A DNA stretch of 27,432 bases, from positions 1 through 27,432 of the forward strand of contig NMRA01001315.1 in the NCBI GenBank assembly GCA_002633005.1, in the 5' to 3' direction. Position 1 is the first letter of the stretch, and every line of letters begins with the position of its first letter. This stretch comes from Phoronis australis (Eukaryota > Phoronida > Phoronidae). The position numbers and the translations under genes are program-made. Of the stretch, positions 19,533-27,432 are shown one piece after another. The notes below the pieces were generated by a model that had not been told where the DNA came from, did not search any database, and worked only from the letters and a program-made list of their open reading frames with translations.

Positions 19533-21114
19533 TACGACTATAGCCACAACTTCACTAATCTTAAGCACTGATTGAGAAACATGATAATCAAACGCTTTTC
19601 CATCAACTGCCGTGGGAAGACAAGAACGTAGATCTGGACTAGCCGTGACTTAGAAACTGCTAACGTCTAGAGTGGAAGCCAAACGGAGGTTTTCATGCGC
19701 TCACATATTTATATGTGGACGCATTATTACAATAGGTGGAGATCACTATGTCCTGGGATTCTACTTGAGCAAACAAAACTCACAGGGGAATAAATTTTCC
19801 TGGAATTATCCCGCAGAATTTGGTAGAATGCAGAATCCCAGCAAATTTGTGTCCTAATGCGAAATGTTCTCCAAGTAAACATTTCTCTGAAAAAGGGATT
19901 ATTTCTGGAAATTTTCATAAGGAAGTGGCGCTTAAACTTAGTAACTACATGCATATTTTGATATAGTATTGCAGGAATTTGTCACAAGCGGTGTACAAGA
20001 ACATAATTATGTATGCAAACTGACATCAACATCAGTAAAAGCAACAGAATTGACAAGAAAGCAACTCACACTTCTGCATTTTTTGTCAAAGAATAATATC
20101 AAAATCAAGTCCCTGAGGTCACACAAATGATGATTGATGAATTAAAATGTGTACACACAAAGCACAGCAGTGTGGCCATGAATTACATTGCCTGTCTGAC
20201 TGTTCGCCCATTTGTATTGAGTGCAATTGTTGCATGAGGATTCACTCAATTACCATAATGTGAAATGCAAAACAAGTTGTTAAATAAAGGCTACAATACA
20301 AATAGAAGAGACCTGAAAGTACCAATAGGAACTAACTGAGAAGAAGAATGTAATAAACTTAAACGGCGAGGGAGGGGGTTTACTTTACGGAAAATAGACT
20401 GTAACCCCCAGCGATAAAAACAAGTCAAATTTAGAAGATTGATTGACAGCTGACACCTTTGCTTAACAATTGTCGGCAAAATTGAAAGACAATCGAAGAG
20501 TACTTTAAACAATTGAGACAGTCTTAACAGTAGAACGAAAGTATTACACAAAACATTTATCCAAATCAAATACTCTTCATTTAAATTAACAATGTTAGGA
20601 CTATACCATATATCTAAACACCCCTACAAAAATTACTGCTATGTTTCAGGAATATATGCAAGGCCAAAAAAGCAGTTGGTTCTGGTCTGTGTTCCTTTGA
20701 AAATCTTGTCATAGAAGCGGTATTTTCAGGTGCTCACTTTTTAAAAAGGAAATCCAGAGACAAGCAAAAATGAGCGATTTATTTGTTGTTTAGCGAATCA
20801 AGGGGTATCAAACCTAGCTTACCCTTGCCTACATGCCTTTGTTAAGCTATTCAAAAATACGACCTAGGATGACACTGATGTCCAATGGAGTTTCTTTTTT
20901 TCCTTTTTAGTCAGTGAGTGCAGGTTTCGAAATGAATCGAGTAAAAATAGGAACCAACATATTGCTTTTTTGGCCTAACATGGTTTCCGAACTTGTGTCT
21001 TTATAAACTACCCTAAGTGAGTGGCATGTAATATTCATATTGGGTCATGCAGCATCTCAACACATTTCAAATCAAAGTAACCAGATACACACTCATCTTC
21101 ATGGCAACATAGTA
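19533..21114. other. Intergenic region between convergent genes
   Basis: AT-rich with no gene recognised; only short open frames without domains. An AATAAA at 20283-20288 on the plus strand could be an alternative distal poly(A) site. Confidence 0.5.
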
Positions 21115-21120
21115 TTTATT
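21115..21120 (-). terminator. Candidate polyadenylation signal of the TMEM121-like gene
   Basis: TTTATT on the plus strand (AATAAA on the minus strand), about 680 bp past the stop codon at 21801. I saw no nearer canonical hexamer between 21120 and 21800. Confidence 0.35.
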
Positions 21121-21800
21121 TCATTTTATCGGAATGACCGACACAAAACAATGCATCAATGAGCAAATATTTCCCTGAATAACAAAATATGCAATAGCCT
21201 GGATTATAAAAAATCAGTAAGCTTTGAACAATTGTGCGTTTAAATTTAAGTACATATGATTGAAAAGTGTGACCTTTCAAGGCGCGACTGACCTACAATC
21301 AAATTATCCACTACTGAACCTTAGTTTTCTATTCCACCTTTACTGACGATAGCAATGTGCCTCAAATGCAGTTTACCCCCATGTGATTGTCACCCCAACA
21401 CAGCCACTACAAGGTGAAGTGCCCGCTGACTAAAAAAAGAAAATTAAAAACTGGAAAATTAAGTACTTGGCACCCAAAAGCTCCTTGGATATGCACATGT
21501 CCTCGAAAAGTTGACAAAACATCTTCAAAATTTCATATGAAAAATTTAAATTTGAAAATTTGTTATTTTCAAACTTTTCAACAAATTTACCCCACACTAA
21601 AATCACACCAAAATACCTAAAATTTCTAAAAAAGTCAAACTATATGCAACTCTGATCAAAAGTCTGACAACACATCCACTTCGATCGCATTTAGTCATAT
21701 CTACAACCATTCTCTTCAAGACTATGGTTTACAAAATCTTAAAGATGTCAACAAAAGATTGTCATTATTAGTGAAACTACAACATTTTCATCTTCTGTCA

Positions 21801-23024
21801 CTATATCCTAGTCTCAAGATTTGCAGTAAAGGAGTCATTTCCGTTGCTGTGGGACACGTCAACATCATCCTCACAGGCAACATTAGCCATGCCCTTCATA
21901 ACCACTTCATCATTGCCATGACGGTCACCGTTGCCATTACGCTCACCGTTGCCATGATGTTCACCGTTGCCATGATGTTCACCATTGCCACGGTTCCTGT
22001 CCTGTTCTTCCAACTCCACATCAGATTTCCCTTCTTTCTTGCCCTCATTCTTAGCCTTTTTAATTTCTGAGAGATATTCAATAAGTTCCATGGAGCCGAT
22101 AACGATCATAATTACATTTTTTACCAGAAAAACGGAGATGTCTTTATTATAAGAATGCCAAAGTATCATTCTGATGGTGAAGAATGGAACATTAACCAGC
22201 ATGATGTAGAGAAATGTATGCAGTGCTGCCACCCAATTAGATACCGTCTCTCCGTACTTGACGAGGCTCAGAACAGCCAATGGAAGTGTTGGCAGTATCA
22301 GATTAATGCAGGTGAATGCAAGAATAGCGTTCTCCATGCTACACGGCAGGTCATAAAATTCCTTCCCCTTGGCGCCTTCTGGTACAAGGGTTATCCAGTC
22401 ACACACATTGACACAAGTGCACCTCTCGTCAAACAAAATTTCCAGGTGATCCACACTGTCTAAAATGTCGAACGTTATACCTCCTACCAGATGCTCGATG
22501 TATAACTTTTTAGGTGAGTCTTTAGGTGCATCATGGTGACCGAGCACATGCAGGAGGAAAATTACTGAGGTCACACCTACGGCAACTTTCAGAATATTTG
22601 GCCCAAAAAAGTTACCTTCATCCAAACACCATGCAACACTCTTGAAAATGAGAGCAGTTTTGACGGTTGCTATTATTGCGAGAAGTAACCAAGCGATGTA
22701 GCCTAACGGTAGCTCCCCTAAATATTTGAACCTGTTTGCCACCCTGGTCTTTCGTTCAGGCTTAAACTTCAACAGGTGATGCTCGGTAGATGAATGAAAG
22801 GCCAAACAAAACAAAACGACGACAACGAGATCCGCAACAGGCCAAGCAAAGCGAGATAAGTTGTCTCTGTTGTACACAGAGCATGTGCTATTGTCTGCTT
22901 CATTTTCTGTGTTGATCAGAAAGTAATCCAGGACTCCTGCTTGAAACAATAAAATGCAAATACAAGCGATTTTTGCAGGTATATGTTTGAGATGGTCAAT
23001 GATTTTCTTCTTACGAACACCCAT
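21801..23024 (-). CDS. TMEM121-family multi-pass membrane protein
   Basis: Single-exon coding region of 407 aa with seven predicted membrane helices at about 16-37, 60-78, 105-129, 143-161, 232-256, 264-288 and 296-318. Family signature: FDILDSVDHLEILFDE (185-200) before helix 5, and a last helix with VFLVKNVIMIVIGSMELIEY, parallel to the FVGKNV...FLEYRR region of vertebrate TMEM121. A Cys cluster (C202, C204, C208) and NST at 45 lie in predicted loops. The tail is charged, then carries a GNGEHH repeat (346-372). Vertebrate TMEM121 is about 320 aa; the excess is mostly the tail and the 1-2 loop. The ATG at 23024 has A at -3 and G at +4. Seven codons upstream the frame is open only to a GTG, then meets TAG. 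The molecular function of the family is not established. Symbol withheld because the exact orthology is unclear. Confidence 0.85.
   Translation of the reverse strand: MGVRKKKIIDHLKHIPAKIACICILLFQAGVLDYFLINTENEADNSTCSVYNRDNLSRFAWPVADLVVVVLFCLAFHSSTEHHLLKFKPERKTRVANRFKYLGELPLGYIAWLLLAIIATVKTALIFKSVAWCLDEGNFFGPNILKVAVGVTSVIFLLHVLGHHDAPKDSPKKLYIEHLVGGITFDILDSVDHLEILFDERCTCVNVCDWITLVPEGAKGKEFYDLPCSMENAILAFTCINLILPTLPLAVLSLVKYGETVSNWVAALHTFLYIMLVNVPFFTIRMILWHSYNKDISVFLVKNVIMIVIGSMELIEYLSEIKKAKNEGKKEGKSDVELEEQDRNRGNGEHHGNGEHHGNGERNGNGDRHGNDEVVMKGMANVACEDDVDVSHSNGNDSFTANLETRI
21909..21989 (-). repeat. 18-bp in-frame tandem repeat coding for GNGEHH
   Basis: Four full 18-bp units plus a partial fifth within the TMEM121-like tail. 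They encode GNGEHH, GNGEHH, GNGERN, GNGDRH and GNDE. Because the unit is a multiple of three, changes in copy number would keep the frame. Confidence 0.85.
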
Positions 23025-23058
23025 AATGTTGCAATTCACGAACACTGGCTCCAGCTAT
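23025..23058 (-). other. Probable 5' UTR segment after a splice acceptor
   Basis: On the minus strand the sequence tttgtatttcag ends at 23059, giving a good acceptor 34 nt before the TMEM121-like ATG, with an in-frame TAG in between. A possible donor (gtacgt, reading down from 23302) would make a 5' UTR intron of about 240 bp. Both sites are inferred from consensus only. Confidence 0.35.
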
Positions 23059-23462
23059 CTGAAATACAAAATGCAGCATTTTAACAAACAGTGTCACATT
23101 AATTTAATCTACGCTCTGTAGCAAGCTTACGGAAATCCAATTCTGAATGCAAAACGCATGAGACGAACCAAAAAAATGATGCTCATTTGAATCCATTGCG
23201 TACTTCTGATTTGACAAACTGAAAAAACTGACAAATGCGCAGTACCTCCATGCGACTCTACATGTCACAAGTCAACAGAATAGCTAGCAAAATTAAACGT
23301 ACTTATCAAAAGTTTTATCAGAAGTCGTATGTCCAGTCGAAGATATGAGCTGTGTATTCAAAATCTGGCAATTAAGTGGTCTACGAAAATTGATGAAGAT
23401 GTTCCTTGCGTGCATCAAAACGTGCTACAGTCGAATTTACACTATAACTGAAATGTCTTGTT

Positions 23463-23513
23463 CTTTATATAAGAGCACAACGTTGTATTTGCATTCGTGT
23501 GCCAACCAATCAG
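23463..23513 (-). promoter_or_regulatory. Putative promoter of the TMEM121-like gene: TATA, octamer, inverted CCAAT
   Basis: Read on the minus strand: an inverted CCAAT box (CTGATTGG, 23506-23513), an exact octamer ATGCAAAT (23487-23494) and a TATA box TATATAAAG (23463-23471), in that order over 51 bp. Transcription would start near 23435-23440, about 410 bp before the ATG, leaving room for the 5' UTR intron proposed above. The order and spacing are typical of a focused core promoter. Confidence 0.5.
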
Positions 23514-24444
23514 ACATAAACTTGTATTAATAAAGCGCCTCTAGAACTGGTAATTGTTAATTCATTTCATCATCAAACTCAATGTAATGAAATATGTCTG
23601 TGTTTACAATTAGATTTTGCATATTTGCTTTTGCCCATGGAAGTTGATACCATAACAATTTGTAGCTTGGATTTCCCTTGGCAAAACCATTTGGGGACAA
23701 TATAAGCCATCAAAGGCCATGAACATTTTGTTAGTGTGACCTTAGTAATCATTACCAATAATAACAAAATTCAAAAGATCAATTGTCTTGTGATGACAAA
23801 GTCATGATTTATACAGCTCTCTGCAAAACCGAAAGTTTAGTAGAGCATTATTGCTATCAGACTATCAAGACTCTCATGGGAAACTCAAAAATGCACGATG
23901 ATTCAAGACTAGTTCATTAATGTTACATGTTAGTACACCCCGCGTATCTTCAAGAAGGCATTATGGTACATTCACACCAATTTTGGACAAAACTTGACTT
24001 GAGACAAACACCATTACTTTTACAAAAACCTAGCCTAGCAATTACTTGTATTAACCAATGATTTCTGTCAGCTGACAGTTCCTTGCTGTAGGGTTCATGC
24101 TCAGGTAGGCTTGCTCTCGGATTAATTAATACCGATAGCAAACCAGTAATCTCAAACAATGACAAACTCGGCTAATTCAATTGCGTGTTTGGTCTTGCGT
24201 GATCAAGCTTTTTATAGTTTTTCATGCCTGCGAACACAGCCTGGTCACGAGTCCAATTTTTTAATGGTAAGTGCTCTAATTAAAAGATTTTTAAGGAAGG
24301 TGGTTTTGCTTTAACACCAAGAGCAACACAAAGCACTGATATACACTCACCGTGTGCACCACATGCAGTGCAGAAATCAGAGAACGAACATTATTTCTAA
24401 CATTGCCACTAATACATTTAGCAAGCTAGTAAACTTAATAATAG

Positions 24445-24458
24445 CCTGTAGAGGGCGC
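24445..24458 (+). promoter_or_regulatory. CTCF-like motif
   Basis: CCTGTAGAGGGCGC matches the AGRGGGCGC half of the CTCF core, in the same orientation as the other two candidates. It is about 950 bp upstream of the putative TMEM121-like promoter. Confidence 0.3.
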
Positions 24459-25152
24459 AAACAAGTCAGAAATGCTTGCGATGGATCCTATCCACCATTC
24501 ACAGTATTCATGGGTGTGAGATGTGTTGTTTGTAACTTGTGGAATGTACAAAAGAAAAAATCAAAGTTAGTGGAAAGTCCACAAATTAAAGTCTTCGTTC
24601 TCTATCGAGACTAATCTCCAAATTGGCTTCAAACAATACTTTACCCACCCACAGAATTCTCAACACAAAATGTGTCCTATGTAATATAGCCATTGTTAAC
24701 TCACCGATCTCTACATTTTGTGGGAATTAAATACTTTGAAAATCTTTTGATATAATTTTTCCAAGTGTGGAGTTGAATATTACACCTTACACAGAAAAGG
24801 TAATTTACGATAAGAACTTGAATTGTGAACAATTTAAAAAAATGTTCAACACTGTAGAATAATTTTGGCTGACTGTATAATATCAATTCATAATTATTTA
24901 GCTGGCTTATATGCGAATTGGGAGTGAATTACAGTCCTCTTATAAAATAAGCTTGTGCACTTATACCCTGTGCTTTAATGGATATTGTGTTTCTCATGCC
25001 TATCTCTGTAATATCATGACTGTGAATTAACCACACACCTATTAAAAGAGAAAAGTTCCCTGCTCAATAGGAACACATCTGCCACCTTTCACCATGATTC
25101 TGCAAGGAGGATAAAAAGACACATAACAAATAAAGAACATGAAAACATTCTG

Positions 25153-25166
25153 CCACTAGGGGGACC
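25153..25166 (+). promoter_or_regulatory. CTCF-like motif
   Basis: CCACTAGGGGGACC differs from the common CTCF core CCACTAGGGGGCGC at two positions. A diverged copy of the surrounding sequence (aacgagggggaactgcagtag) recurs near 25446-25466. Confidence 0.35.
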
Positions 25167-26565
25167 AACAGTAGTCAGTCAGTCATCCAAAAACATCGTC
25201 AACTGTGATCTTTCTAGTATGATCCCATTTTCCACTTACCATAATGATCCTTGGTCGGACAGAGAGAGACGATCGACAAAAAACAAATAACAAAAAATGG
25301 CCACAAAGTAGTCAACAAAATGTCAAATCTATCCGAAAATAGGCAGACATCATTTCTTTTATACAAATCTCATCAAATTTCACTAAAATCCTTTGAGGAA
25401 CTTCGCAGATACCGAGAAAAACAAAAAATACAATAATTTTATTGCAACGAGGGGGAACTGCAGTAGTCAGATCCATTCAAAAGTCATTGCCATCTGAGTT
25501 AGCACCGTAGCCTTGGTACAAAGCGGATAAATATTTTGACGATAGTCTCCATGCAGCTAGCTGGCTGGTTATTAGCTCCGGTAGGTCCAGGGATGTGTCC
25601 AAGTCAAATTAATGCACGTAATTACACCATTAAGACATTTAAGTTCGGCTTAGCTTCTGACGAACTTCGCATATTTTGTAGTTTTACTGCACAAAGGTAG
25701 CTTGCAGTTTTTTTTAAACATAGCATGATCATTAAACTATGGTATGGTTACAAAAAATGACAAGTCTGCAAAAATGCCTATTTACAAAAATAATTCAAAT
25801 TCCTTTTTTAAAGCTTCATAAATCTAAATATCATGTTTTAACAACTTCAAAATGAGCTCTCTTGTACTCCTACAGGCGAAGTGTATACTTTTAGACTGAG
25901 GTTTTCATTGAAAAGTAATTCAACTGTTTATTTTTTAGTGACAACAGCTCGAACAAGGCTTTGAGTTCAGTAATGCAGTGCCCCTCCCCGTGTCAATCGA
26001 ATCTCTAAATTTTGGAAAAAAGTTCAGTTGAACGCCAGCTTACTGGTATATGAATGACACAAATGTACCTCTGCTACAAAACAAAAGGATGTCTATAGGT
26101 TGAAATAACTGAAACTGAAATAGTAAAAATTTTAAAACAGTTTCCAAGGACTATCACTAGACTATAGTGCTGTGATCCCGAGATTGTGCCGAGACAAAGG
26201 CAGCCAGATGAGTGAAACTCCGGAGTCAAAATCAGATAAGCCTAAACTATAGCCACCAAACTTAACTAGTGTGTATCTTGGTACAAATATATTTGCACTT
26301 AACCTTCGAGTAATCAAGCAACATTGCCAAGTTCAGCTGCTCGTGTACGTGGCTGTTCGCACAGTTTGATACATAGTTTAAACCTTACGACATCACTTTT
26401 CGGCTTTGGAGATGCCCAAAAAATGACGGGATATTCTTTTCGAGCAGCATAATGGCTGTCAGAACCACACACGTCATATCAACACCGTATCACCATTCTT
26501 ATCACGCAATTTCTTGAGCTATAGACGAAAATAAGTTTTATATGACAACGCATTGTTTGTCAGGT

Positions 26566-26594
26566 AAAATGGCGGCTTGGAAAAGCAGACGAAG
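26566..26594 (+). promoter_or_regulatory. YY1-like motif at a possible first coding exon
   Basis: AAAATGGCGGC combines a YY1 core with an ATG in good context. The frame reads MAAWKSRR and then meets a candidate donor (CGAAG|gtgtgt at 26595). Unspliced, it stops after 20 residues. It could be the start of a plus-strand gene that continues beyond the window; no second exon is visible. Confidence 0.2.
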
Positions 26595-26656
26595 GTGTGT
26601 CAAGAATGCTGCATTCTGTTTGGTCAGTTAAGCCGTCAGTCGTAATCCTGGCGATA

Positions 26657-27073
26657 GGTCAATTAGTGCAAAGGTCATCTAACTTTCAAAAGGTTATTTC
26701 CCCTATATTTTTCAAGGAATTATCTTCAATTTCAGCCCACCAGTGTGAACCAATGTGTCAATCCTACTTTACTAAACAAAAAGGGCCATCCAATCAGAAA
26801 CATTAGATCAAAGGTCATTGAGTGCAAACTAAAATTTTGAACTAGACATTTCAAATTTAAATATTTGTTTTGTAAATGCGAATGAGTTGGAAATCTAAAG
26901 TTTCAGGTCATTTGGTGTATTTTTCTTCTGAAATTTTGATCAATTCATTCATCTTGTATAATTCTAAATATCTGTGATTCTTACCACTAACAACACTTTT
27001 CATCGAGTTTACATTTCTTTCCTCATCAGGGCTCATGATGCACCGGCAAGGGTCAATTAGTGTAAAGGTCATC
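26657..27073 (+). repeat. Two copies of a 23-bp AGGTCA-containing word
   Basis: ggtcaattagtgcaaaggtc (26657 on) and ggtcaattagtgtaaaggtc (27051 on) differ at one base and both continue atc. Each holds two GGTCA half-sites in the same orientation. A related atcaaaggtcattgagtgca is at about 26807. Could be nuclear-receptor-type sites or pieces of an old repeat. Confidence 0.5.
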
Positions 27074-27178
27074 AGATTATCAACTTGCAATTTCTGCAAC
27101 AGAATTCTTTTCATATTGGTAAACAGGTTGTTGTCAACAAGTCCTTGTTGTCACACTGTGACAATAATCTTTCTAGTT

Positions 27179-27432
27179 AACATTGTAATTAACGAGGAAT
27201 TGGCGCCTGAGTTGCAGACGATATAATTTGTGTCATAATTAACAGTTTTGTACCAGCTGTTATGTTTGGGACCTGACTGCATGTTGAGTGTTATTTATAC
27301 TGCTGCAATTTTACTACTTTAAACTTGTTAAACTAGTTTGGGAAAGTTTGATGATCGAACCAGCTAACGATGTCAAGTCGACACTGGCCTAACTTTTGAA
27401 CTTTCATGTCAGAGGGCAACCAGTTAAAGTAG
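27179..27432 (+). repeat. Interspersed repeat, copy B (cut by window end)
   Basis: Same orientation as copy A in intron 4, with short indels (for example ctactttaaacttgttaaac in the middle). It still matches at the last base of the window, so the element continues outside. The two copies differ enough to be old insertions. Confidence 0.85.

Larger units (their letters stand above)
23514..26565. other. Gene-free stretch upstream of the TMEM121-like gene
   Basis: No coding exon recognised on either strand. It holds the two CTCF-like motifs and a perfect 14-bp palindrome CTGTCAGCTGACAG at 24065-24078 (an E-box core flanked by TGACAG words). Confidence 0.5.

Noticed and set aside
21759-22070. 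Plus-strand 103-codon frame with repeated TVAMM-type units
   Set aside because: Shadow of the 18-bp tandem repeat in the TMEM121-like gene on the minus strand.
22155-22463. Plus-strand 102-codon frame
   Set aside because: Lies wholly inside the minus-strand TMEM121-like coding region and shows no domain.
23025-23045. Seven-residue N-terminal extension of the TMEM121-like protein from a GTG
   Set aside because: GTG starts are rare in animals; the ATG at 23024 has a good context and the frame is closed by TAG just upstream.
1-27432. A novel multi-gene system
   Set aside because: Only two confident genes are present, from unrelated families, in an ordinary animal genomic setting; nothing links them or the repeats into a system.

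Overview
The window is animal nuclear DNA. It is AT-rich, with short exons separated by kilobase introns, GT/AG splice sites and decayed transposons. It is not bacterial, viral or organellar. The two recognisable genes and the intron sizes fit an invertebrate animal, perhaps a non-vertebrate deuterostome. That guess is weak, because no lineage-specific marker was found.

Layout: (1) 1-6780 has no confident gene. It holds a frameshifted THAP zinc-finger remnant (minus strand, 3479-3634), a perfect 23-bp-arm hairpin (4995-5043), a 255-bp MITE with a 7-bp target duplication (5288-5542), two unrecognised open frames and some promoter-like motifs. (2) 6789-18781, plus strand, is a complete seven-exon gene for the BUD22-family protein SRFBP1. 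It encodes 424 aa, every junction is in phase, and the human protein is about the same length. Intron 1 is swollen by two non-autonomous DNA transposons (7654-8648 and 9902-11400). Intron 4 carries one copy of an interspersed repeat whose second copy runs off the right end of the window. (3) 21801-23024, minus strand, is a single-exon coding region for a 407-aa seven-helix TMEM121-family protein. It is tail-to-tail with SRFBP1. A TATA box, octamer and inverted CCAAT box lie about 440-490 bp upstream of its ATG. (4) 23500-27432 is non-coding as far as I can see, with CTCF-like motifs, AGGTCA-type repeats, a possible first exon at 26569 and the truncated repeat at the end.

The two genes are not obviously related in function. 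SRFBP1/BUD22 is a nuclear/nucleolar ribosome-biogenesis and transcription-cofactor family; the TMEM121 family is poorly characterised membrane protein. I see no operon, CRISPR array, defence island or other novel multi-gene system. The most unusual items are the perfect hairpin, the three miniature DNA transposons, the RG-rich exon of SRFBP1, and an 85-bp duplication around a single N that is probably an assembly artefact.
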